Source: DATEHG01 sp041691295 (lineage in GTDB: Bacteria; Gemmatimonadota; Gemmatimonadetes; Gemmatimonadales; GWC2-71-9). Taken from it: 64,000 nt of DNA. The first letter of the stretch is position 1. Each line of letters starts with the position of its first letter. A program made the translations under genes and the position numbers. The notes beneath the pieces were generated by a model. It was not told the DNA's origin. It ran no database searches and saw only the letters and a program-made list of their open reading frames with translations. Below are positions 1 to 8,661 of this stretch, one piece after another. Location of the stretch: positions 1-64,000 of the forward strand of contig JBEPVA010000002.1 of assembly GCA_041691295.1 (NCBI GenBank), written 5' to 3'.

Positions 1-60
1 GACAGGCGGACAGGCGGACAGGCGGACAGGCGGACAGGCGGACAGGCGGACCGAATATAA
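1..60. repeat. (gacaggcg)n octamer array, copy 1
   Basis: Six tandem copies of the 8-bp unit gacaggcg end at position 48 and are followed by gaccgaa and an AT-rich stretch. The array touches the window edge, so more copies may lie to the left. The same unit, also with six copies and a similar downstream flank, recurs at 56412-56463. It is purine-rich on the plus strand, as arrays here tend to be just after a plus-strand stop codon, so a rightward gene probably ends just outside the window. Confidence 0.9.
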
Positions 61-149
61 TTTCTGGACCCTCCGGGCGGGCTCCTCAACTGTGGGCGGC
101 GCGTACGGGCGGGTCGTAGGGCGGGTCTTTGACCCGCTCCAGACCGCCC

Positions 150-2273
150 CTACCTCGCCGCCCCAAGCTTTCTCTTGATGCGAGCAATCTCCGACCGCAT
201 CTCGGCCAGGTCGGCATCCATCCGCTCCAGCGACCTGACCAGATCCCCATCCTGTCCCAGCGCCTCGACCGGATCGGAGACCGGTTCCGGCGCGGCATCA
301 CCGGGCTCCGGCACCATGACCGAGGTGACCTTGAGGCGCCGAGGTTCGATCACAAAGGTCCAAAGCAGCGCAAAGGTGAACAGCGCCAGCAGTACTGCCT
401 GCAGTGTCAGTGACTCGACCGTCGGGTAGATGCCCAGCGCCGGCATCCGCGGGCCCCACGGCAGGATCGTGGTGCTCATCAAGCCGCCCTCCTGCAGTTC
501 CGCGATTCCCTTCCCCGCAAAGACGAACGACATGTAATAGAGGAAAGCGCTGGTCACTCCGAAGAACGGCTTGAGCGGCAGCCGGACCCCGAACCGGTTG
601 ATCGCGAAATAGGCGATCGACAGCACCACGGAGCCTGCCACAATCCCGCCGATCACCGGCCAGGCCGCCCCGCTCGATCCGCCCGCCACGAACAGCGCCT
701 TGTAGAACAGGATGGTCTCGAACCCTTCGCGATAGACGGCCAGGAACGCCACGCTCACGAGGGCCAGCGCGGATCCGCTGGACAGCGCATCCTGGACCTT
801 GCTCTTCACGAACCGGTTCCACTTGGCGACTTCCATCTTGGACAGCAACCAGTAGCTGACGTAGAACAGCATGGCGGTCGCCACCAGCATCGTGGCCCCT
901 TCCAGCGCCTCGCGGTGGGCCGGCGAGACTTCAAGCAGCGTCTCGAGCAGCAGCGCCGTCAGGAGGCTGACGCCAACCGCGGCTCCGACCCCGATATGAA
1001 TATCCCGGCGCCGGTGGCCCTGCCCCGTCTTGGTCAGGAAGGCCAGCAGCGCTCCGATGATCAGGATGGCCTCGAGCCCCTCGCGGACCAGGATGACGAA
1101 CGACTGGGTGAACAGGTTGGCCGGCGACATCCGGTCGGCGATCGAGCGCTCGGCGTTCTCGAGTCCGGACGCCAGCCGCCCGCGCAGGACCTGGAGCTCG
1201 GCCGGGGTTGCGCCGCCCGAGGCACGGGTCCGGAAGGCCGCAAAGGCGGCTTCGAGTTCGCTCGCCAGCGTGGCATTGCGGCTCCGCACCGCGACCTCGA
1301 CTCCCTCGAACGTCATGTAGGCGTCGAACGCAGTGCCGCTGGCCACCGACCACTGTCCGGTCTTGGCCAGCGACAGCGCCGAATCGAGCTGATTGTTCAC
1401 CTTGGCAAACACCGCGGCATTACCGCTGGCGCCGGCTTCAGGCACCTGGTAGGAACGAACCGCGGACAGGAGAGCCGCCGCGTCCCCCGGCGTCGAGCTG
1501 AGTGGCAGCGCGGCGAAGATCTGCCGGTCCGACATCCGTGCGGTGGTGGCAAAGGTGCGGAGCGCGGTAGGAATTTCGCCGCGAGGAGCCGGCAGCCTCA
1601 GGACCGTGGCGTAGGCGGCGGCGGCCCAGCGGTCTTGCACCGAGAGCTGGCTTTCGAATGCCGGCATGGCGGTGCCGCCGACGCCGATGGTGATCCGATG
1701 GTAGAAATCGAGGGGGGAACGATCGGTGAGGTCGGTGGCGGCCGAGAGGTTGGCCGGCGGCGGATTGAGTGCCGCCGCGGCGGGGCCGTCTCCTCGGCCA
1801 GCCAGGCCGTGACAGGCGGCGCAGTTGGCCTGATAGACCTGGGCGCCGCGGGCCAGCGAGGGATTGAGGGCCGGGATCTCTTCCAGCGAGATGTTGAGCG
1901 TGGCGGTGAGCAGCTCACCGAGGCGACTGACCGCGGCGCTGACCGAATCAGGGTCGGCGTGGTGCTCGACCAGCTGCGTGATGCCGGCCACCCGCTGATT
2001 TGCCGCGCCAGACACAGATAGAGGAAGGAGGCCGGCGGTCCGCCGCGCCTCGGTAAAGAACAGTTGTGATTCGGCCAGCTCTTCGGCCGAGATCACGGCC
2101 CCGTTTTTCACTCCCAGCCTGTATTCCTGGGCGCCAAGCTGGGCGGTGGCCCAGAGGCGGCGGGTCACCTGGGCCACATCCTGAGTGGTGGTGGCGGCCT
2201 GTGATTGTGCCGGGTCCCGGCGGGACGGATGAGCCGCGCTGATAAGGACAGCGGCCAGTAAGATGATACCCAT
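150..2273 (-). CDS. Cytochrome c-FTR1 iron permease fusion
   Basis: Likely a high-affinity iron permease of the FTR1/EfeU family, about 707 aa, in the inner membrane. After a signal-peptide-like N-terminus there is a periplasmic c-type haem domain with CAACH near residue 153 and a later Met in GTAMPAFE as candidate axial ligand. The C-terminal half is polytopic and has the two family motifs REGLEA (around residue 395) and REGFET (around residue 530), whose glutamates carry Fe3+ through the membrane. A haem domain fused to FTR1 suggests that iron oxidation and uptake are coupled in one chain. The ATG at 2273 follows AGGTG; a GTG two codons earlier (2279) is also possible. The tail after the last membrane segment is charged and coiled-coil-like. 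It follows the GH18-CE4-GT2 gene by 40 bp and may be co-transcribed. Confidence 0.88.
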   Translation of the reverse strand: MGIILLAAVLISAAHPSRRDPAQSQAATTTQDVAQVTRRLWATAQLGAQEYRLGVKNGAVISAEELAESQLFFTEARRTAGLLPLSVSGAANQRVAGITQLVEHHADPDSVSAAVSRLGELLTATLNISLEEIPALNPSLARGAQVYQANCAACHGLAGRGDGPAAAALNPPPANLSAATDLTDRSPLDFYHRITIGVGGTAMPAFESQLSVQDRWAAAAYATVLRLPAPRGEIPTALRTFATTARMSDRQIFAALPLSSTPGDAAALLSAVRSYQVPEAGASGNAAVFAKVNNQLDSALSLAKTGQWSVASGTAFDAYMTFEGVEVAVRSRNATLASELEAAFAAFRTRASGGATPAELQVLRGRLASGLENAERSIADRMSPANLFTQSFVILVREGLEAILIIGALLAFLTKTGQGHRRRDIHIGVGAAVGVSLLTALLLETLLEVSPAHREALEGATMLVATAMLFYVSYWLLSKMEVAKWNRFVKSKVQDALSSGSALALVSVAFLAVYREGFETILFYKALFVAGGSSGAAWPVIGGIVAGSVVLSIAYFAINRFGVRLPLKPFFGVTSAFLYYMSFVFAGKGIAELQEGGLMSTTILPWGPRMPALGIYPTVESLTLQAVLLALFTFALLWTFVIEPRRLKVTSVMVPEPGDAAPEPVSDPVEALGQDGDLVRSLERMDADLAEMRSEIARIKRKLGAAR

Positions 2274-2313
2274 TCTCACCTAGAGTTCTTGGTCTCCGGG
2301 AAAGTAGGGTCCG

Positions 2314-5300
2314 TCAGTCGGAATTGGTAGACCCGAAGGCCACCGTCGCCTTGCGCTCAAGTTTGCCCCAGCCGATGACCCGGCCGCGGAGGGCGGCCAC
2401 CAGTGAGCGGAGCACCACCCAGTACATCACTTGCCGGTAGGCAAACCGCTGCAGCAGCACCAGCCAGCTCAGCCAGCGCTCCTCCCCCTCTTCCATCCAC
2501 AGCGCGACCAGGGCAGTGGTGAGGTCGACCAGCAGGAAGACGGAATAGAAGAAGAGCACCTGCTGCAGCGTCTGCATGGCGTACTCGGAACCGTGCTGGA
2601 CCTTGTTGATCCAGACGCTGACCAGCGACCAGAGGAAGAGCAGGTCTGCGGCTGGTGATATCGCCGGTAGCAGCAGCTGGAAGATCCAGATATTGGGCAT
2701 GGCCACGAGCCCCATGGTGCCGTACTTCGGCCGCAGCAGCACCCCGCGGTGCTTCCAGGCGCACTGCAGGGTGCCGAAGCTCCAGCGGAACCGCTGCTTG
2801 GCCAGCGACTTCAGGTTGTCGGGTGCCTCGGTGAGCGCCACCGCCTTGTCGGCGTACGCGATCCGCCATCCCTGCCGCAGCAGCGTCATCGTCAGGTCCT
2901 GATCTTCCGCCAGCGTCTGATCGCTGAAGCCACCCGCCTCGGTGACCAGCTGTCGCCGCCAGGCGCCGATGGCCCCGGGCACCACCGTAATGCAGTTGAG
3001 CAGGGCAAAGGCCCGGCGATCGAGATTCTGGCTGGTGACGTACTCGATGGCCTGCCAGCGGGTCACGAGATTCAGCCGGTTTCCGACCTTGGCATTGCCC
3101 GCCACCGCACCGACCCGGGGATCCTCGAGTGGAGCGACCAGCGCCTTGATGGTGCCCGGCGGGAACAGGGTGTCCGCGTCGAGTGCCACGACCACCTCAC
3201 CGGTGACGTAGGCCAGCCCGAAGTTGAGGGCGCTCGACTTGCCGCCATTCTCCTTGCGGAAGATTCGGACCCCACTCTGGTTGCCAAAAGCGCGCTGGCT
3301 GACCTCGTAGGTCCGGTCCGATGACCCGTCGTCCACCACGATGATTTCGAGACCATCGTAGCCTTGCGCCAGCAGCGACTCGATGGTGCGGAGGATCACC
3401 AGCTCCTCGCGGTACGCCGGCACAATGACGCTGACGGTCGGATGGAAATTGGTGACCGGGGCCCGGTGCGACCGGATCCGCTGGATGATCGCCAGCGACA
3501 GGATGAACAGCAGGCGAGCACCACCCAGCACCATGGCCAGGAGGAAGACGGCCCGGAGGACGAGTTCACCGGTGCCCACCAGCGAAAACGAGGTCAGCTC
3601 GACGAACCGCCCGATCCGCGACCCCGGCGCCAGCGGCGCCATTGCCACATCGCGCGGAATGTGGGCCAGCTCGCTCACGGTCACCAGGCTATAGCCCCGA
3701 GCCTTGATCGAATCGATCAGCGGGCCCAGGGCGGCCACGGTCTGGTAGCGGTCACCGCCGCTGTCGTGCAGCAGCACCACGTTGCCCCGGTCGAGTTGCT
3801 TGAGCGTCCGCGCGATGATCGAATCGACCCCCGGCCGCGCCCAGTCATCCGGATCGATATGCAGACCGACGGTGATGTACCCCAGCGTCTGGGCGACGCT
3901 GATCGGCACCAGTTCATCCGCCGTGGTCGGCTCCGCGTCTCCGAAATAGGGCGGCCGCAGCAGCGCGGTCCGGCGGTTGAGCACCGCCTCAATCAGCCGC
4001 TCGGTGGCGTTGAGCTCCACCCGGGTGACACTCTTCCCCACCAGCGCCAGGTTGGGATGGGTGAAGGTGTGATTGCCGATTTCATGCCCCTCGCGGAAGG
4101 TCCGCCGTAGCAGGTCGGGATGGACCTCGGCATTCTCGCCGATGATGAAAAAGGTGGCGTGCACACCCCGCGAGCGCAGGGTGTCGAGGATCATCGGGGT
4201 AAAGACGGGATCCGGCCCATCATCGAAGGTCAGCGCAATCTGCTTGTCGCGGCGGCCATACCGCCTGATCACGTAGGTCGAGGGATAGTCGGTGATCTGC
4301 TCCCGGATAATTCGACCGGTGTGTGGATCGATGCTCAGGGTCCGGCGGCCCGGCGTCGGTTCGGCCACCATCCGGAGGATTTCGCCGGAGCCAACGAACT
4401 CCACGTCGTAACTGTTCCGGATGGTATCGAGCGGCGCCGGATTCGACGCCAGCCCGCCCCGCCCCAGCACGCTCCAGATCGACGGATCTTCGCTGCCCAG
4501 CCGCCAGATCCCGACCCCCGCCACCCCGTTGGCCAGCGCGGTCCTGATCTGGTTGTACGCCGTGACCGCGTCCAGATACCAGACGATGTGACGCGTGCCC
4601 GAATCGCTCCAGGCAAAGGTCGGGTTCCCGCTGACGGTATCGAGCGCCGGGTGAATGTTCCGGTCCCGTGCGGCCTGGATCATCTCCTGAAAGTCGAGCA
4701 ATTCGGCGGTTTCGGAGCTGTCGACCCAGTGATAGCCGTACTGTCCGACCGTGGCGATCACCTTTTCCCGTGGCAGCGACCGCAGTGCCAGCGACAATGA
4801 GTGCTGGAACCACCCGTCACTGGCGATCGGGCCCGGCTCATCCGAGGCATCGTTCTCGTCATACAGCATGACGAAAACCCGGTCATTGAGCCTGGCGTAC
4901 TCCGCAATCGGCCAGGTAGCATCATCCACCGGCAGGCACTGCGTGAGCAGCCGGCCACTGGGCGCCAGGGCGGCCCTCAGCTCACCCAGAAACGCCAGGA
5001 TCTTCGGGTGCATCCTGGCCGGGATCTGTTCGAAGTCGATCGTCACGCCGGCCAGGTTGTACTGGTCCAGCATGGCCACCAGGTCGGCGATCGCCTTTTT
5101 GCGGATCCGCGGATTGTCCACCAGGTGGGCCACGGCCTTGGCCTCGAAGTCTTCGCCGGTGTAGTTGGTGATCATGGCAAAGACCTGCGGATGATTGGCC
5201 GCGCCAGCCGCCAGGGCCAGCACCCGGCGGTCCACCTGGTAGGTGAACGGCACCGTGTCGGCGCCCCGGCCCAGCAGCACCCATTCCGCCACTACCCAGT

Positions 5301-5760
5301 CGAGACTGTCGATCCGCTGGCGCAACGAGACCAGTGAGTTGTCGTCCCAGTTGACGTAGAACCCCGCCACGATCGGATCGGCGGGAGACCGGGCCGCCAG
5401 GGCCGAGTCGTACCGGATCCGGGGCCGGACAATGGACATCTGCGAATAGTGCCGAGCCGGCGGGGCAGGATGTTTCTCGAGTTCGGCGAACAGCCGCTGG
5501 CGGCTGAGCAGCCGTTCCCGTTCGGCCCGGGCCGAGATCACCCGGCGGGGTGCCACTCTCCCGCTCCGAGCGACCCGGCCGAGGGAGTCGTTTGCCGTCT
5601 GCAGCAGCGGAAGATCGGGAAGCAGTGGCGGGATCAGGACCGTGATGGCGGCGATCACGAACAGCAGCGTGGTCACCACGCCGGCCACGAGCGCGCCTCG
5701 ACGCAATCGCCGCCAGCGCCGGCCGGATTCATCGTAGAAGATCGGTTCCTGCGCCTGCAT
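2314..5760 (-). CDS. GH18-CE4-GT2 trifunctional polysaccharide protein
   Basis: A 1148-aa membrane protein joining three enzymes normally encoded separately. One N-terminal membrane helix is followed by a GH18/YaaH-like glycoside hydrolase region with VTIDFEQ near residue 240. Next is a NodB-type polysaccharide deacetylase with LTFDDGPD near 512 and HTFTHPN. After another membrane helix (around 730-760) comes a processive GT2 synthase with DAD, AEDQD and the QKRFRW (QxxRW) motif near 985, then several C-terminal membrane helices. GT2 with CE4 and GH18 matches the chemistry of PgaC/IcaA, PgaB/IcaB and the PgaB hydrolase, so the likely product is a partly deacetylated N-acetylhexosamine polymer. 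Substrate and product are inferred. It starts 2 bp after the acpS stop. Confidence 0.88.
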   Translation of the reverse strand: MQAQEPIFYDESGRRWRRLRRGALVAGVVTTLLFVIAAITVLIPPLLPDLPLLQTANDSLGRVARSGRVAPRRVISARAERERLLSRQRLFAELEKHPAPPARHYSQMSIVRPRIRYDSALAARSPADPIVAGFYVNWDDNSLVSLRQRIDSLDWVVAEWVLLGRGADTVPFTYQVDRRVLALAAGAANHPQVFAMITNYTGEDFEAKAVAHLVDNPRIRKKAIADLVAMLDQYNLAGVTIDFEQIPARMHPKILAFLGELRAALAPSGRLLTQCLPVDDATWPIAEYARLNDRVFVMLYDENDASDEPGPIASDGWFQHSLSLALRSLPREKVIATVGQYGYHWVDSSETAELLDFQEMIQAARDRNIHPALDTVSGNPTFAWSDSGTRHIVWYLDAVTAYNQIRTALANGVAGVGIWRLGSEDPSIWSVLGRGGLASNPAPLDTIRNSYDVEFVGSGEILRMVAEPTPGRRTLSIDPHTGRIIREQITDYPSTYVIRRYGRRDKQIALTFDDGPDPVFTPMILDTLRSRGVHATFFIIGENAEVHPDLLRRTFREGHEIGNHTFTHPNLALVGKSVTRVELNATERLIEAVLNRRTALLRPPYFGDAEPTTADELVPISVAQTLGYITVGLHIDPDDWARPGVDSIIARTLKQLDRGNVVLLHDSGGDRYQTVAALGPLIDSIKARGYSLVTVSELAHIPRDVAMAPLAPGSRIGRFVELTSFSLVGTGELVLRAVFLLAMVLGGARLLFILSLAIIQRIRSHRAPVTNFHPTVSVIVPAYREELVILRTIESLLAQGYDGLEIIVVDDGSSDRTYEVSQRAFGNQSGVRIFRKENGGKSSALNFGLAYVTGEVVVALDADTLFPPGTIKALVAPLEDPRVGAVAGNAKVGNRLNLVTRWQAIEYVTSQNLDRRAFALLNCITVVPGAIGAWRRQLVTEAGGFSDQTLAEDQDLTMTLLRQGWRIAYADKAVALTEAPDNLKSLAKQRFRWSFGTLQCAWKHRGVLLRPKYGTMGLVAMPNIWIFQLLLPAISPAADLLFLWSLVSVWINKVQHGSEYAMQTLQQVLFFYSVFLLVDLTTALVALWMEEGEERWLSWLVLLQRFAYRQVMYWVVLRSLVAALRGRVIGWGKLERKATVAFGSTNSD

Positions 5761-5762
5761 GT

Positions 5763-6155
5763 TCAGCCCTTCAGCAGTACGGCGACGGCGCCGGCGGATA
5801 GCTCGGAATGCGTGAGCGAAAGGTGCAGTGTGAGTGGCCCGTGACGCCGGACCAGTTCGGCCGCGGCCCCGTGCAGTTTCATGGTCGGCCGGCCACCGGA
5901 ATCCCGCATGACCTCGAGTTGCAGCCAGGACACTCCGGCCGCGTCGGGCAGCGACTGCAGCGCCTTGAACCCGGCCTCCTTGGCCGCGATCCGGGCCGCG
6001 AAGTGGGTAGCGGGGCGGGCCATCGAGGCCACGTACTCGATTTCCTCGACCGTGAGCATCCGGCGCATGGCGCGATCACCGAACCGGTGGAGCATTTCCT
6101 CCGCCCGCGCCACGTCGACCAGATCGATCCCGATGCCGATTACTTCGCCGGCCAT
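5763..6155 (-). CDS. acpS: Holo-[acyl-carrier-protein] synthase
   Basis: Transfers 4'-phosphopantetheine from CoA to apo-acyl carrier protein, activating fatty-acid synthesis. The 130-aa reading begins with VIGIGIDLVDVAR, the classic AcpS N-terminus with the Mg-binding Asp, and contains FAARIAAKEAGFKAL, the second metal/CoA motif. The length is normal for the family. The ATG at 6155 is preferred over an upstream in-frame ATG (6221) because the extra 22 residues are unlike AcpS and would overlap the neighbour; the chosen start leaves 1 bp after that neighbour's stop. It lies in a leftward operon between a membrane protein and the trifunctional polysaccharide gene. Confidence 0.95.
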   Translation of the reverse strand: MAGEVIGIGIDLVDVARAEEMLHRFGDRAMRRMLTVEEIEYVASMARPATHFAARIAAKEAGFKALQSLPDAAGVSWLQLEVMRDSGGRPTMKLHGAAAELVRRHGPLTLHLSLTHSELSAGAVAVLLKG

Positions 6156-6156
6156 C

Positions 6157-6873
6157 TCAGAACCGATCCCAGAACCAGGACACCGCGCCGGTGAGCGGCG
6201 CGGGCGCCGCCACATATCCACCGAGTACCAGGCCGACCCAGATCGCCAGCAGGTACAGCACCACGGTCGTCAGCCAGAACGGCCAGCTCGGCCTGACCCA
6301 GTGGCGGATCGTGGCGATTTCGCCGGACCAGAGCGGCGCCTCCCGGGCCAGCGCCTCCTCGAGTTCGCGCCAGGCGCTCTCCTGCCGCCGAGCCGCGGCG
6401 GCCACCGCTTCGAGCCACTCAGTTCCGATTCCGCTGGACGCGGCCGGTGACGCGGACAGGAGGCGACGAATGCGCTCGAGTTCCTCGAGTGCCGTCAGCA
6501 GACTGGCGCCGCCTTCGCCCAGCCGAGCGGTGAGCGCCCGGCGGTCCGCCTCGGTCATCAGGAACCGGTCAAGCCGCTGCTTCGGCAATCGGCTCGCGGT
6601 GGCGGCCTGGCGCAGTTGGCCTTCCACCACGGTGACCACGCGTGCCGCCACCGACTTCAGGGTCTCCTGCCATGCCTCTGACCACCCGGCCGCAGTCAGC
6701 ACCTCCGGCGCGGAGTCTCCGGCCATCCGGGCCGAGCCGGCCAGCTTGAACAACCTGGTGGCGAGCGCCAGTCGGAGGTCATCCACCGCCAGCCACGCGG
6801 CCGGCCTGGCTCTGGGCGCTGCGGCCAGGCGGCCGAGGTAGGGCCCGAGCTCCGGTAGTGCGAGCGTCATCAT
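6157..6873 (-). CDS. Hypothetical protein with C-terminal membrane helices
   Basis: I do not recognise this 238-aa protein. Residues 1-195 are Ala/Leu/Arg-rich and mostly helical, with charged heptad-like stretches (for example LLTALEELERIRRLL). Residues about 198-230 form one or two membrane helices beginning WPFWLTTVVLYLLAIWVG. It looks like a cytoplasmic helical domain tethered to the inner membrane by its C-terminus. The ATG overlaps the stop of the upstream HAD gene (ATGA) and its stop is 1 bp before acpS, so it is translationally embedded in the operon. No enzymatic motif is visible. Confidence 0.8.
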   Translation of the reverse strand: MMTLALPELGPYLGRLAAAPRARPAAWLAVDDLRLALATRLFKLAGSARMAGDSAPEVLTAAGWSEAWQETLKSVAARVVTVVEGQLRQAATASRLPKQRLDRFLMTEADRRALTARLGEGGASLLTALEELERIRRLLSASPAASSGIGTEWLEAVAAAARRQESAWRELEEALAREAPLWSGEIATIRHWVRPSWPFWLTTVVLYLLAIWVGLVLGGYVAAPAPLTGAVSWFWDRF

Positions 6874-7565
6874 TCCAGGATGGCTGTCATGACACGATCA
6901 GTCTGGCTCAGGTCTTCAAAGGCGGCGTAGGCGCCGGCCGCCAGCAGTTCGGCGGTGGAGTAGGATCCGGTGGCCACGGCGATAGCCCGGGCTCCCACGC
7001 TGCGGCCACAGGTCACATCCGCGGGCGTGTCACCGATGATCACGATCTCTTCCCCGGCCGGGCGGCGACCGAAATGCAGCTCGGCCCGTGCTACCGCGAT
7101 CGGCGGCAATTCGGGTCGGGCGGCCGCGTCCGAGCCGTACGCGCCCAGCAGGAAGCGATTGTGTGCGATGCCAGCCGCTCGAAGCTTGAGTTCGGCACCG
7201 CGCGAGATATTGCCGGTGAGCAGCCCGAGGACCACGCTCGGTTCCGCCTCGAGGCGTTCGATCAGGTCGTGGATGCCGGGCAGGACCCGGGTCCGGTGGC
7301 CGTGGGTTTCCAGTTCCAGTTCGAGCAGACCGGCGTAGCGGGCGCAGAGCAGATCGATACGCTCGCGGGTGGGGGCAGGGCAACCGGCGCCGACCAGCAT
7401 TTCGTGGACGATCTGCGGATCGGTTTTGCCATCGAACCGGATCCCGTCGAACCCCGCGACGTCAGCCACTTCGGGAGTCAGTGCCGCCACGATGGCCCGC
7501 TTTCCGGCTCCGGCGGAGAGCAGAATGGTGCCATCGATATCGAGCAGGACGAGTCGGCGCTTCAC
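6870..7565 (-). CDS. HAD-superfamily phosphatase (phosphoglycolate phosphatase-like)
   Basis: A 231-aa HAD hydrolase. Motif I is LLDIDGTIL near the N-terminus (both Asp present), motif II is LLTGNISRG, and the C-terminal motif is IIGDTPADVTCG preceded by a candidate motif III region. A helical cap of about 70 residues follows motif I, as in subfamily IA phosphatases such as Gph. The substrate cannot be read from sequence; phosphoglycolate or another small phosphomonoester is plausible. It overlaps the NlpC/P60 gene upstream and the membrane-protein gene downstream by 4 bp each. Confidence 0.9.
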   Translation of the reverse strand: MKRRLVLLDIDGTILLSAGAGKRAIVAALTPEVADVAGFDGIRFDGKTDPQIVHEMLVGAGCPAPTRERIDLLCARYAGLLELELETHGHRTRVLPGIHDLIERLEAEPSVVLGLLTGNISRGAELKLRAAGIAHNRFLLGAYGSDAAARPELPPIAVARAELHFGRRPAGEEIVIIGDTPADVTCGRSVGARAIAVATGSYSTAELLAAGAYAAFEDLSQTDRVMTAILE

Positions 7566-8371
7566 GGGCGGGCCAGCCGCCGCCGGGCCACCTGGCGTTC
7601 TCGTAGCATGAAGGCTCGGCTGCCGGGTTGGGACGGTTCACGGACGAAGCCGCCGCAAGCCACGGAGCTGTGAATCAATTCCTCTTCCGGTCCGGCAATG
7701 GCAACGTGGGTGATTCGATCGGAGCCCTCCGTGAAGAAGAGCAGGTCATCGACCGCTTCGTTTCCCGGCTCGACGGGCACGCCTTCGGTGGCCTGGACCC
7801 GGGCGTCACGGCTGAGCTGGATCCCGCGGGCCAGGCAGAGCGTCTGCAGCAGCCCGGAGCAATCGACTCCCCAGGGAGTCACTCCGCCCCACTGATAGGG
7901 TGTGCCGGCGAAGACGGCCACTGCCGTGCGCCAGAGCGGCTCCGCCGAATGGCGCGCGGTGAGAACAGACCGGGGAGTAATCTGTCCGGCGAGAATCGTG
8001 GCTTTGCGGCCATCGGGAAGGACCACCTTGGCATCCCGCAGTTCCAGTCGGGCACGGACCGGCAGCTTGAGGCGTACCGCAGGCGCGGAATCGGTCGCGG
8101 CCACTTCGACCACCGCACCCTCACTCCAGGCGCTGGCCCTGTGGCTCCAGTCCTCGACCGCTTCGACGTCAGCTTCGATCAGATAGCCCCGGTGGACCCA
8201 GCCTTCGTAGTGATCGCCGGCCAGCCGGACCCGGCGCCAGTCATCGCGCTGTTCGAGGACCCGGCCGGTTTCGCCCAGGACGAGCTGGGTGACCTGTTCG
8301 CTGCGAAGCGAGGGTGCAGCGGTGACCGGCGTCGTGGCGGCGCGGCCGATGATGGCGGTCGAGGCGGTCAT
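7562..8371 (-). CDS. NlpC/P60 (C40) peptidase with SH3-like domains
   Basis: A 269-aa cell-wall peptide hydrolase of the YkfC/DL-endopeptidase type. Residues about 20-75 and 80-150 look like bacterial SH3 domains (DWRRVRLAGDHYEGWVHRG). The C-terminal catalytic domain has WGGVTPWGVDCSGLLQ with the nucleophile Cys and HVAIAGPEEELIHSS with the catalytic His. There is no obvious signal peptide, so it may act in the cytoplasm on recycled murein peptides, as YkfC does. That is inference; a downstream start with export is not excluded. It overlaps the zinc-ribbon gene and the HAD gene by 4 bp each. Confidence 0.88.
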   Translation of the reverse strand: MTASTAIIGRAATTPVTAAPSLRSEQVTQLVLGETGRVLEQRDDWRRVRLAGDHYEGWVHRGYLIEADVEAVEDWSHRASAWSEGAVVEVAATDSAPAVRLKLPVRARLELRDAKVVLPDGRKATILAGQITPRSVLTARHSAEPLWRTAVAVFAGTPYQWGGVTPWGVDCSGLLQTLCLARGIQLSRDARVQATEGVPVEPGNEAVDDLLFFTEGSDRITHVAIAGPEEELIHSSVACGGFVREPSQPGSRAFMLRERQVARRRLARP

Positions 8372-8568
8372 GTCCCGGGCGGCGGGGCACCCGAGCCGTC
8401 GCCGTCAGGATGGCTCGCGGCGCAGCTGCGGCAGCGAACGACTCCGCGGAAGGTGCAGACCAGACAGATGAAGGTGCCACAGCCGCGACAGGGATAGCCC
8501 TCGGACGCGCGCTCCTCGCGGCCGCAGGCCCGGCAGAGCATGGCGTCGTGTTCTTTCAGTTCTGCCAT
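8368..8568 (-). CDS. Small zinc-ribbon protein (double CxxC)
   Basis: A 66-aa protein with CxxC pairs at LCRACGRE, PCRGCG, ICLVC and RCRSC, enough ligands for two zinc sites in a B-box- or zinc-ribbon-like fold. The C-terminal 15 residues are Gly/Pro/Asp-rich and probably disordered. It is coupled to the peptidase gene by an ATGA overlap, so it is a real operon member despite its size. Function is unknown; small zinc-ribbon proteins often mediate protein or nucleic-acid contacts. Confidence 0.75.
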   Translation of the reverse strand: MAELKEHDAMLCRACGREERASEGYPCRGCGTFICLVCTFRGVVRCRSCAASHPDGDGSGAPPPGT

Positions 8569-8661
8569 GGCCCCATGCCTCTGGAAGGTGAGAGGTGAGC
8601 GGTAAGAGGTGAGAGGGAACTGCCTCGGGCATCCCCTCTCCCATCTGCCATCTTCTCTCTC
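8569..8661 (-). repeat. Heptamer R/Y module between regulator and zinc-ribbon gene
   Basis: Read leftward from the regulator's stop, this gap opens with purine-rich heptamers (complement of cccctct, cccatct, gccatct, tctctct at 8633-8660). After a short centre it closes with pyrimidine-rich heptamers (complement of tgagagg, tgagcgg, taagagg, tgagagg at 8589-8616) before the next start. The halves are partly complementary and could form a hairpin in read-through RNA. Confidence 0.8.

Noticed and set aside
915..2021. Long open frame opposite the FTR1 gene
   Set aside because: Arg/Gly-rich translation without domains; a shadow frame of the high-GC antisense strand.
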